Source: Candidatus Aminicenantota bacterium (GTDB taxonomy: Bacteria > Acidobacteriota > Aminicenantia > UBA2199). Taken from it: a stretch of DNA of 6,413 nucleotides. Both the position numbers and the translations under genes were made by a program. The stretch is from NCBI GenBank assembly GCA_023137075.1, contig JAGLQA010000689.1, positions 1-6,413 of the forward strand, in the 5' to 3' direction. Shown piece by piece: positions 1-6,395 of the stretch. Position 1 is the first letter of the stretch. Each line of letters begins with the position of its first letter. A model generated the notes under the pieces. That model saw only the letters and a program-made list of their open reading frames with translations, had not been told where the DNA came from and searched no databases.

Positions 1-40
1 GCCCCGACATGCCACTTGTTGAGAAAAGCCCCACCATGCT
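1..40. other. GC-richer left edge, possible end of a neighbouring gene
   Basis: The first 40 bases are about 58% GC by hand count and change abruptly to a very AT-rich stretch at position 41, so they probably belong to a different unit from the operon. Two readings are possible. On the + strand, one frame is open from the edge to a TAA at 48-50 and would be the last 15 codons of an upstream gene. On the - strand, an ATG at 38-36 opens a frame of 12 codons running off the left edge. Neither peptide is long enough to recognise. Positions 1-12 and 28-39 are near-identical direct copies (10 of 12 bases). Confidence 0.3.
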
Positions 41-41
41 C

Positions 42-55
42 TTTTTTTAAAAAAA
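42..55. repeat. T7A7 self-complementary tract upstream of the operon promoter
   Basis: Seven T's are followed directly by seven A's, a perfect 14-base palindrome lying 22 bases upstream of the -35 element. Such a tract may curve or stiffen the DNA and, with the AT-rich bases that follow, could act as an UP-like element for RNA polymerase. On the + strand the T run could also be the U-tract of a terminator for an upstream gene, but I see no convincing GC stem before it. Confidence 0.4.
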
Positions 56-77
56 TTGTTTTATTCTGTTTTTACTA

Positions 78-105
78 TTGACAAAAATTCCCTAAAAATG
101 ATAAA
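78..105 (+). promoter_or_regulatory. Probable sigma-70 promoter of the methyltransferase operon
   Basis: A perfect -35 hexamer TTGACA lies at 78-83. The best -10 candidate is GATAAA at 100-105 (4 of 6 to consensus, 16-base spacing, with a G after a T just upstream); TAAATT at 102-107 (18-base spacing) is an alternative. The expected transcription start is near 111-113, only about 4-6 bases before the ATG at 117. The message would be nearly leaderless, which agrees with the lack of any Shine-Dalgarno sequence before the first gene. The strong -35 with a weak -10 may indicate moderate or regulated expression. Confidence 0.55.
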
Positions 106-116
106 TTAGTATTGAA

Positions 117-1199
117 ATGAGAAAAGTAGAGAAAGCCCTGGGAAAACTAAAAGCAATCGATTTTTTTTGCGGTGCAGGCGGTATGACCTATGGCTTTCGT
201 CTCGCAGGAATAAAAGTACTCGCAGGGATTGATAACGATGTGGAATGCAAAGAAACCTACGAATTAAATAATCCGGATTCCGACTTCATTCATGCCGATA
301 TTAACCATTTAAGCGAGTCCGATTTTCAAAAAAGAACCGGTATTCAAAGAAACGATGATTCCGTTGTTTTTATCGGGTGCAGCCCTTGCCAGTATTGGAC
401 GCAGATAAATACCCGAAAAACAAAAGCTACCGAAACAAAAAATTTGCTAAAGGAATTCCGCCGATTTGTTGATCATTTTAAGCCTGGTTTCATTGTTATA
501 GAGAACGTCCCGGGACTTTTAAAAAGAAAAAAGGAAAGTAAACTCGATGATTTCCTGGAACACCTGAAACAAATCGGGTACGCTTATGCTTACGGGATAA
601 TAAATGCCAATCACTATGGGGTTCCCCAAAAACGAAAACGGTTTATACTCGCAGCATCGAGAGTCGTGAAAAATATAAAAATACCCGAACCTAAAGAGGA
701 CCTTTCACTTGTAATTAAGGATTTTATAGGGGTTGGTAACGGATTCCCCAGGATAGAGGCCGGTCATGAAGATGATTCGGATTTCCTGCATACCGCTGCA
801 TGCCTTTCGGAAAAGAATATTTTGCGATTAAGAAAAACAGATCCGAACGGTGGAAACCGTTGGGGCTGGAAAGACGATCCCTATTTGCAAATAGAAGCCT
901 ACAAAGGAAAAGATCACATCTTTCGTGATGTTTATGGTCGGATGTCCTGGAATAAACCGGCCCCCACCATTACTACGAAATTCATTCGAACATCAAATGG
1001 CAGGTTTTCTCACCCCGAAGAGCACAGGGGGCTTTCCGTGCGGGAAGGCGCGACACTGCAAACTTTTCCGAAGAGTTATGTTTTCAAAGGCCCTAATATC
1101 GGCTCTATTGCGAGACAAATCGGGAATGCGGTTCCGCCCGAGTTGTCCCGTCGTATAGGAGAGACCCTGGTAAAGGAATTCAGGAATGCCGACATTTAG
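117..1199 (+). CDS. DNA (cytosine-5-)-methyltransferase, Dcm family
   Basis: A 360-residue enzyme that transfers a methyl group from S-adenosylmethionine to C5 of cytosine in a specific DNA site. All main C5-methyltransferase motifs are visible in order: motif I, DFFCGAGG (residues 15-22, SAM binding); motif IV, GCSPCQ with catalytic Cys91 (87-92); motif VI, ENV (129-131); motif VIII, QKRKR (171-175); motif IX around RGLSVREGATLQTFP (304-318); motif X, GNAVPP (336-341). The target-recognition region lies between motifs VIII and IX (about 180-280) and is fairly short; its target site cannot be read. ATG 117 is chosen because the next in-frame ATG falls inside motif I and upstream in-frame codons run into TAA at 102. 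There is no Shine-Dalgarno site and the promoter is adjacent, so initiation is probably near-leaderless. It overlaps the downstream ATPase gene by 14 bases. An 8-T run (161-168) lies in the codons for motif I. The enzyme looks intact; the family is certain, the specificity unknown. Confidence 0.96.
   Translation: MRKVEKALGKLKAIDFFCGAGGMTYGFRLAGIKVLAGIDNDVECKETYELNNPDSDFIHADINHLSESDFQKRTGIQRNDDSVVFIGCSPCQYWTQINTRKTKATETKNLLKEFRRFVDHFKPGFIVIENVPGLLKRKKESKLDDFLEHLKQIGYAYAYGIINANHYGVPQKRKRFILAASRVVKNIKIPEPKEDLSLVIKDFIGVGNGFPRIEAGHEDDSDFLHTAACLSEKNILRLRKTDPNGGNRWGWKDDPYLQIEAYKGKDHIFRDVYGRMSWNKPAPTITTKFIRTSNGRFSHPEEHRGLSVREGATLQTFPKSYVFKGPNIGSIARQIGNAVPPELSRRIGETLVKEFRNADI
1172..1178 (+). promoter_or_regulatory. 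Ribosome binding site of the ATPase gene, inside the methyltransferase gene
   Basis: AAAGGAA lies 7 bases before ATG 1186, within the last codons of the methyltransferase gene. It supports ATG 1186 as the true start and a 14-base gene overlap, which fits translational coupling of the two proteins. Confidence 0.6.
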
Positions 1200-4080
1200 A
1201 GCCAGGGCCAGGGCCATCGATCTGTTGGGGAAAGGTCAGATAGCCGACCTACCCACTGCCATTTGCGAATTATGGAAGAACGGCTACGATGCATACGCCG
1301 ATAACCTGGATTGCCATCTTTACTTGAAAGGATATAAGGGACTTAAATCTCCTTTATTCGTTCTTTCCGATGATGGTTCCGGCATGAGCAAAGAGGATGT
1401 AAAAGAGAAATGGCTCATCCTGGGTACCGACTCGCGAAAAAAAGGAAAAAACCTGCCTTTATTCGACAAAGAGAGGAGAATCCCCATGGGTGAAAAGGGG
1501 ATCGGTAGGCTCTCGGTTGCCTACTTAGGCAATCGCATGTTGATGCTCACAAAAAAGCAAAACGAACCTTGTGTGGCTCTATTCATGCATTGGCAAATAC
1601 TAGATAATTTCAATCTTTTCTTAGACGATCTGAATATTCCTATCAAAGAATTTCGCAGTATTAACGAATTTGAGGATACTTTCAAAGACCTGGCATCCAT
1701 CTTTAAACAAAATTTGAGAAAGGGGAATTGGGACGAGCATTCGAACCTGGCCGGAACGATAGAAACTGAAATCGATCAAATAGGTTTTCCTGAATTCGTG
1801 AAAAGTGACATCCTTGAAAAGCTCTTATCACCCGGCTCTCATGGCACCTATTTTATTATATTCGACCCGCACGAACAATTGTTACTGCTTTCAGGTGAAG
1901 ACAGGATCGAGATAGCCGATGATTCCGCCACGAAGTATCTACGGTCTTCATTGAGCGGACTTTACGACGGTTTCAGGGAGAGCGAAGATGTCCGGACCTC
2001 TTTCTGGCTGCATGAAAATAAGGGTAAATACGACCTGATTGCCCGTGACTATTTTTTTACTGAGGCCGAGATTAAGGAAGCCGACCACTGGTTGGAGGGT
2101 GAGTTCGATGCGACGGGATTTTTTAGCGGGGAATTGCAGGTGTTTAATACCATTGTCAAACACACCTATAGACCGAGACGAGCCCCTGGGGATACACCAT
2201 ACGGTCCGTTCATAATTAAATTCGGATTTGTTGAAGGTGCTCAGAAAAGCAGTAAACTTTCGCAAGAAAAATGGTCTGCAACTATGCAAAAATTGGACAC
2301 TTTCGGAGGGCTATATATATACAGAGATAAATTCCGGGTACTCCCATACGGGCGTACTGATTACGACTTTTTAAAATTCGAAGAGAGAAGATCGAAGAGT
2401 GCAACCTACTACCAATTCAGCCATCGCAGACTATTCGGATTTATCGAAATATCAAGATATAATAATTCCGAATTGATCGATAAAGCAGGGAGAGAAGGTC
2501 TGATTTCAAATAAAGCTTATCGAGAATTCAGAGATGATCTTATCGGTTTTTTTGTCGATCTCGCTGTTAGATATTTTCGGACCGTAGCTAAAGGAGAGAA
2601 ACCCACGCTGAGAGGAGAGCAAGTAGAAGTCATAAAAAAACGGAACAAGAGACTTCTTCAGCTTGAAAAAAAGAGATCGAAACAAACAGAAACCCGCTTC
2701 AAAAGGGAGCTGAAACAGAATAGCGAAATACTCGAGGCGCTATTTCCGGAATTGGAAGCATTGTTTGAAAAATTAAAGATCGAAGCCGGGAAAGGGGAAA
2801 TTATTTATAACAATATAGAACCCTTGCTCAGGGAAATCGAATCCCGAAAAACGGGAATCAAAAATTTGAAAATCGTCAAACCCAGGCGGGTGAGCATAGC
2901 CGATAGGCAAAAAAACAAATTGTATAATTACAATGTAAAGTTAGATGATACCCTGGTTTTATTGGGGAAATGCGAACAAATCGCTCAAGAAACCTCCCGG
3001 AAGTTAACCGGGGAATACTTAGTGTTGGAATTCAAAAATAAATCCGAACAACTGAAAGACGATATCTCACAATCGATCCTGGGTTATAAGAAACGATATG
3101 CGGCAGCGATAAAAAATCTCGAAGATGAAATCGACGACGACAGGCAGGCTTTCGCGGACCTGTTTTTTGAAAAAACCGACCCGCTGGTGCCGACCGGCAG
3201 CGAAGAAAGGGAAGATTTGCAAAATAGGCTCATTCTACTGGAAAAAACCTACGAAGCCGTGAAAGAAGAAATCGAAGAAAAATACGACAGCTTCGTCAAG
3301 CATGTGGAGAACCTCACTTTCGGAATCGATGACGACTTCCTGGTAGGCTGGTACAAAGAACAGTACGAGAAGATCGAAGAAAAAGTGGAAGCCCTGCAGG
3401 AATTGGCCCAATTGGGGATGGCCATCGAGGTTATCGATCATCAGTTTAATGTTCTTTACTCCGAAATGGCATCTGCCATCGATTTTTTTAAAACCTATGC
3501 GGATAAGGATAAGGAAATCGAAGAAAACTTTAACCAATTGAAAGGTTCCTTCCAGCACCTGGAACGAAACCACCGTTTATTGACCCCGTTGTACCGAACC
3601 ACCCGGAGAGTAAAATCGGAAATATGGGGGAAAGACATCATCGCCTACATGAAGAAATTTTTTGAAAACAATTTGCGAAAATACCGGGTCGTTCTCACTT
3701 CGGACAAATCTTTTGATAATTATTGTTTTTATTCATACGAATCCGTAATAAAGCCGGTATTTATAAACGTCGTCAATAATGCCTTATATTGGTTGATACC
3801 TGTTGATGACAGGAAAATACATATAGCTTATGAAGACGGCAAGATATTGATAATGAATTCCGGTGAACCTATCGAACCGGCCTACCGGGAGGATATATTC
3901 ACCTTGTTTTTTTCCCGGAAACCGGCAGGCAGAGGAATCGGGCTCTGGCTTGCCAGGACCAATTTGAGAGCCCAAGGTTTCGATATTTACTGCACGCTTG
4001 ATAAAAAATACAATAGGTTGGAAGGGGCATGTTTCGTAATAGAACCTTACGATAAGACGAGGGAGGAAAATGAGTTTTGA
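1186..4080 (+). CDS. Large double-GHKL ATPase, MORC/MutL-like N-terminus and histidine-kinase-like C-terminus
   Basis: A 964-residue, probably cytosolic ATP-binding protein. The N-terminal GHKL fold shows an N-box with Glu28, Asn32 and Asp35 (ELWKNGYDAYAD), a G1 box DDGSGM (62-67) and a G2 loop GEKGIGR (102-108). This is the arrangement of Hsp90/MutL/MORC ATPases, which clamp on ATP binding. A long charged, coiled-coil-like region runs from about 479 to 740. Next comes LGMAIEVIDHQFN (743-755), which resembles a histidine-kinase dimerisation helix with candidate His752. A second GHKL domain follows: N-box around Asn861/Asn864/Asn865, NSGEP (891-895) in place of the usual DxGxG, then FFSRKPAGRGIGLWLA (908-923) as ATP lid and G2. 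So the protein resembles a MORC-type ATPase fused to a histidine kinase. The position after the His is Gln rather than the usual acidic residue and the G1 box is degenerate, so kinase activity is uncertain. ATG 1186 has a good Shine-Dalgarno site. The gene sits between a methyltransferase and a receiver-domain gene, suggesting a DNA- or methylation-state sensor and signal source. Domain calls are firm; the biological role is inferred. Confidence 0.85.
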   Translation: MPTFRARARAIDLLGKGQIADLPTAICELWKNGYDAYADNLDCHLYLKGYKGLKSPLFVLSDDGSGMSKEDVKEKWLILGTDSRKKGKNLPLFDKERRIPMGEKGIGRLSVAYLGNRMLMLTKKQNEPCVALFMHWQILDNFNLFLDDLNIPIKEFRSINEFEDTFKDLASIFKQNLRKGNWDEHSNLAGTIETEIDQIGFPEFVKSDILEKLLSPGSHGTYFIIFDPHEQLLLLSGEDRIEIADDSATKYLRSSLSGLYDGFRESEDVRTSFWLHENKGKYDLIARDYFFTEAEIKEADHWLEGEFDATGFFSGELQVFNTIVKHTYRPRRAPGDTPYGPFIIKFGFVEGAQKSSKLSQEKWSATMQKLDTFGGLYIYRDKFRVLPYGRTDYDFLKFEERRSKSATYYQFSHRRLFGFIEISRYNNSELIDKAGREGLISNKAYREFRDDLIGFFVDLAVRYFRTVAKGEKPTLRGEQVEVIKKRNKRLLQLEKKRSKQTETRFKRELKQNSEILEALFPELEALFEKLKIEAGKGEIIYNNIEPLLREIESRKTGIKNLKIVKPRRVSIADRQKNKLYNYNVKLDDTLVLLGKCEQIAQETSRKLTGEYLVLEFKNKSEQLKDDISQSILGYKKRYAAAIKNLEDEIDDDRQAFADLFFEKTDPLVPTGSEEREDLQNRLILLEKTYEAVKEEIEEKYDSFVKHVENLTFGIDDDFLVGWYKEQYEKIEEKVEALQELAQLGMAIEVIDHQFNVLYSEMASAIDFFKTYADKDKEIEENFNQLKGSFQHLERNHRLLTPLYRTTRRVKSEIWGKDIIAYMKKFFENNLRKYRVVLTSDKSFDNYCFYSYESVIKPVFINVVNNALYWLIPVDDRKIHIAYEDGKILIMNSGEPIEPAYREDIFTLFFSRKPAGRGIGLWLARTNLRAQGFDIYCTLDKKYNRLEGACFVIEPYDKTREENEF
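4061..4066 (+). promoter_or_regulatory. Ribosome binding site of the receiver gene, inside the ATPase gene
   Basis: GGGAGG lies only 3 bases before ATG 4070, in the final codons of the ATPase gene. The motif is strong but the spacing is short. It supports the 11-base overlap start and coupled translation of the ATPase and receiver proteins. Confidence 0.6.
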
Positions 4081-5785
4081 ATCGGTAGCAAGAGAAATTG
4101 TCGCAAATTCCATCAGGTCTGCCATATGCATCGATGACGAGTTTGTTGAACCGTATAAAGAGAAAGATGGCAAAGTCAAGGACATAGATAAACCGAAAAA
4201 ACTAACGGAAACCTTTAGGCAAAGTGATTGCACCCTGGATATCCACACCTATACGAGTTATCCGGAATTTAAAAAAGAAGAGAATTTCATTTTTAAAAAC
4301 CGGGACCTTTTGATACTCGATTGGGAACTAACCGACGATCCGGTTAAATTCAAGGATACTCTTGAAATTTTGAGAGATGCCGCCGAAAGTCCTGGCCTGG
4401 CTTTCGTACTAATTTACACAAAGGAACCGGGTTTAGCCGGGATCGAATTGCAGATTCGCTCCTTTTTCAATTCTATTTTCAAAAACGAAAAAGAAAGAAA
4501 AAAGGCTTACGACAATTTGTTAGAGAATATGGATGAAGAATTCTTTGAGGTTGAAAGTGAAAAAGGTATGCCGGATAGTGCGGGAAAATATTTTGACAAA
4601 AATATTGGAATTTTCAAAGACTTTGTCCTGAAGGTGGCTTCGGATGAATCTATAAAATATTTTGAACAGGAACTTGAAAAAACATTTATAAAAAAAAAAA
4701 TAGGAGAAAAATTTGTCAAGCTATTTCAAAAAACGATAAAAGAGGCTTATGAATTTGATGGCCTATACGAATGTTGTGAACAATTAATTTTTCATATGCT
4801 ACCAACGATAATAAATCCGGACGCAAAGCCGGATATTTATAATTGTTCAAAGATAGACGGTACTTACAATACTCTCTTTATAAATAACACTTATATCTCT
4901 GTTTTAGGAAAACTTGATATAATCCCCGAAGATGTTTATGGAACATTTTCTGATAATTTATGTAGAAATCCCGGCAATATTATGTCGCTGATTGCCATGG
5001 AGATGAAAAATAATTTCAGGGAGAATGCGGGAAAGGTGGGAAAAGATCTATTAGCAGTCGATGAGCTTGCCTTCTTCCATCACCGGAAAAACTTACCGGA
5101 TGAAGAAGAGTTTTATCATTTCCTGAGAAATAACTGGAAACACCAGGTGGCCTCCTTTCACCTGAACTCGGATTCAAAAGTGTTCCCTGTATTGCCAGAA
5201 TACATCGCGAATAACAAAATCAAGGAAGAGATCAATAAAAGAGTGAACGGAAATAAATTCGAAGAATTTCAAAATGATCTGGCAAAACTGAATTTCCAAT
5301 ATTCTTTTCATCATGCGCAAAGAAAGGAAAAGGATTATATACGTTTCGGTGACATTTTCAGCGTCCGGGAATCGGTAGAGTGCGATGAGATTGAAGGTTA
5401 CCTGTTAAATATCACAGCCCAATGCGATTGTTTAAGACCGGATAAAATCAATTATAACTTTCAATTCGTGTTGGGTACTAAAGAAAACGATTTGAAGAAA
5501 GCTTTAAAAAATGTGAATAACGAAAAGGTTCACTACTCCTTCCTCCTCCTCCGAAAAAATGAACCCTTATGTATATCTATATCATGGGAAACCAAACCCT
5601 TTACGATTTTTATACCTGAGAAGAAACGGTTCTTTTCACCGAATAAAGCCATAAAAATAAAAATTGAAGAAAAAACCAAATATCTTGTTTATATAGAAAG
5701 TCTGCTGGAAAATTATACCCAACGGATCGCCAATCAATCCTTTGCCCATGCAGCGCGTGTTGGCGTTGACCTGGCAAAATTATAG
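4070..5785 (+). CDS. Response-regulator receiver-like protein with a large unrecognised C-terminal region
   Basis: A 571-residue protein. The first 120 or so residues look like a receiver fold: an acidic pair Asp22-Asp23 after a hydrophobic strand (SAICIDDEF), a candidate phosphoacceptor Asp84 at the end of the next strand (DLLILDWEL), and Thr117 after a third strand (FVLIYTKEP). A long insertion of charged residues separates strand 1 from strand 3, and the usual conserved Lys at the end of strand 5 cannot be placed with confidence. The remaining 450 residues show no DNA-binding helix-turn-helix, nuclease or membrane segment that I can recognise; they are lysine- and glutamate-rich in the first half. 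The gene overlaps the double-GHKL ATPase gene by 11 bases, so the two proteins likely work as partners, with the C-terminal histidine-kinase-like domain of the ATPase as possible phosphodonor. The middle of the gene (about 4500-4980) is only about 31% GC and contains an 11-A run. The receiver assignment is likely; the output function is unknown. Confidence 0.72.
   Translation: MSFESVAREIVANSIRSAICIDDEFVEPYKEKDGKVKDIDKPKKLTETFRQSDCTLDIHTYTSYPEFKKEENFIFKNRDLLILDWELTDDPVKFKDTLEILRDAAESPGLAFVLIYTKEPGLAGIELQIRSFFNSIFKNEKERKKAYDNLLENMDEEFFEVESEKGMPDSAGKYFDKNIGIFKDFVLKVASDESIKYFEQELEKTFIKKKIGEKFVKLFQKTIKEAYEFDGLYECCEQLIFHMLPTIINPDAKPDIYNCSKIDGTYNTLFINNTYISVLGKLDIIPEDVYGTFSDNLCRNPGNIMSLIAMEMKNNFRENAGKVGKDLLAVDELAFFHHRKNLPDEEEFYHFLRNNWKHQVASFHLNSDSKVFPVLPEYIANNKIKEEINKRVNGNKFEEFQNDLAKLNFQYSFHHAQRKEKDYIRFGDIFSVRESVECDEIEGYLLNITAQCDCLRPDKINYNFQFVLGTKENDLKKALKNVNNEKVHYSFLLLRKNEPLCISISWETKPFTIFIPEKKRFFSPNKAIKIKIEEKTKYLVYIESLLENYTQRIANQSFAHAARVGVDLAKL
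4690..4700 (+). repeat. A11 homopolymer inside the receiver gene
   Basis: Eleven consecutive A's span the end of codon 207 (ATA), three AAA codons and the first base of the next ATA codon. Loss of one A, in DNA or in the transcript, puts a TAG directly after the third AAA codon. That would give a truncated protein of about 210 residues that keeps the receiver domain and loses the C-terminal part. As read here the frame is intact. Confidence 0.85.
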
Positions 5786-5799
5786 TATTGAATGTATCG

Positions 5800-6222
5800 A
5801 TGGACATATATCCTAAGAAAAAAAGAAGCGAAATCATGTCCAAAATATCCGGGAAAGATACGAAACCGGAAATTTATGTCAGGAAATTCCTGTTTTCGAA
5901 AGGATTCAGATACCGGGCAAATGATAAACGGTATCCCGGAAAGCCGGACATTGTCCTACCGAAATTCAAAACCATTATTTTTATTCACGGATGCTTCTGG
6001 CACGGGCACGCCGGTTGTAAAGCATCGGAACTGCCTGAAACCAGAAAGGAGTTCTGGAAGAAAAAAATAGGCGATAACATTGCCAGAGATAAACGGAATA
6101 TAGAAATCTTAAAGGGCCGGGGATGGCGTATCATCATAATCTGGCAATGTGAAATAAAAAACAAAACAGGAAGGCAAAAAAAATTACAATCCTTGGTCAC
6201 GGAGATTGTGAAAGCTCACTGA
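5800..6222 (+). CDS. vsr: Very-short-patch-repair (Vsr) family DNA mismatch endonuclease
   Basis: A 140-residue nuclease of the Vsr family, which nicks 5' of the T in T:G mismatches arising from deamination of 5-methylcytosine, starting short-patch repair back to C:G. Counted from ATG 5800, the active-site residues known from E. coli Vsr have counterparts: Glu24 (TKPE), Asp50 (GKPD), His63 and His68 (HGCFWH). The structural zinc ligands match His70, Cys73, Asp97 and Cys117 (WQC). The spacing between His70 and Cys73 is one residue longer than in E. coli. The alignment with the usual N-terminus (KKRSEIMSKI) favours ATG 5800; a TTG at 5788 would add four residues. Neither has a clear Shine-Dalgarno site, so translation may depend on coupling with the receiver gene that ends 14 bases upstream. 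In E. coli vsr directly overlaps dcm; here two large genes separate them. The protein is slightly shorter than the 156-residue E. coli enzyme and looks intact. It probably offsets mutagenesis by the co-encoded methyltransferase, but a restriction role is possible because no other nuclease is present. Confidence 0.93.
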   Translation: MDIYPKKKRSEIMSKISGKDTKPEIYVRKFLFSKGFRYRANDKRYPGKPDIVLPKFKTIIFIHGCFWHGHAGCKASELPETRKEFWKKKIGDNIARDKRNIEILKGRGWRIIIIWQCEIKNKTGRQKKLQSLVTEIVKAH

Positions 6223-6336
6223 ATTATTAGGGATTCCCGGAGACGATGGAAAAATTCCGATTAAAAGTCAGCATGAAGTAGAGAATGTAATTTTTTCTTT
6301 TTCCGCACTTCCCATTCAAAATTATTAAATATCAAT
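6223..6336. other. Noncoding stretch downstream of vsr
   Basis: I see no supported gene here. A 12-codon frame (ATG 6246 to TAG 6281) preceded by GGAG at 6239-6242 exists but is too short to call and may be chance or a decayed remnant. No GC-rich terminator hairpin follows the vsr stop; GGGA-T-TCCC at 6230-6238 is a small palindrome without a U-tract. Base composition becomes strongly AT-rich after about 6310. Confidence 0.5.
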
Positions 6337-6365
6337 AAAAAATTATTGAAAAACAATATTTTTTT
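6337..6365. terminator. Weak AT-rich hairpin, possible operon terminator
   Basis: The core stem TATTG (6344-6348) pairs with CAATA (6354-6358) around a five-A loop. After a T-T mismatch it is extended by A's at 6337-6342 pairing with T's at 6360-6365. The right arm therefore ends in a T tract, and on the opposite strand the left arm does too, giving a bidirectional terminator-like layout. It lacks GC pairs, so termination would be weak. It ends one base before the -35 box of the next promoter. Confidence 0.35.
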
Positions 6366-6366
6366 G

Positions 6367-6395
6367 TTGACAAAAGATAATTTTTACACTATAAT
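6367..6395 (+). promoter_or_regulatory. Consensus sigma-70 promoter pointing out of the window
   Basis: TTGACA at 6367-6372 and TATAAT at 6390-6395 are both perfect hexamers with the ideal 17-base spacing. It should drive a + strand gene whose start lies beyond base 6413, since no start codon with an open frame appears before the edge. Such an ideal core promoter usually needs a repressor, and a palindrome overlaps the -10 box. Confidence 0.8.

Noticed and set aside
21..48. Rho-independent terminator before the T7 run at the left edge
   Set aside because: Only three-base stems can be drawn in the GC-rich part, so the T run alone does not support a terminator.
3235..3573. Long minus-strand open frame opposite the coiled-coil part of the ATPase gene
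   Set aside because: It lies wholly within a gene with clear domain motifs; its Phe- and Leu-rich peptide is the usual antisense shadow of Lys/Glu-rich coding sequence.
3784..4248. 154-codon minus-strand frame across the ATPase-receiver junction
   Set aside because: It covers the second GHKL domain and receiver start on the other strand, has no recognisable motif, and conflicts with two well-supported genes.
5536..5552. CCTCCTCCTCC run in the receiver gene, which reads as repeated GGAGG on the other strand
   Set aside because: It is explained by consecutive Leu codons in frame, and no start codon with a credible frame follows on the minus strand.
5792..6070. 92-codon + strand frame overlapping vsr in another frame
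   Set aside because: The vsr frame carries the full set of catalytic and zinc residues; this frame shows none.
6230..6238. GGGA-T-TCCC palindrome just after vsr as a terminator
   Set aside because: Four-base arms with a one-base centre cannot form a hairpin, and no T tract follows.
6246..6281. A 12-codon reading frame downstream of vsr with GGAG at 6239-6242
   Set aside because: Too short to support as a gene, no recognisable peptide, and chance occurrence is likely.
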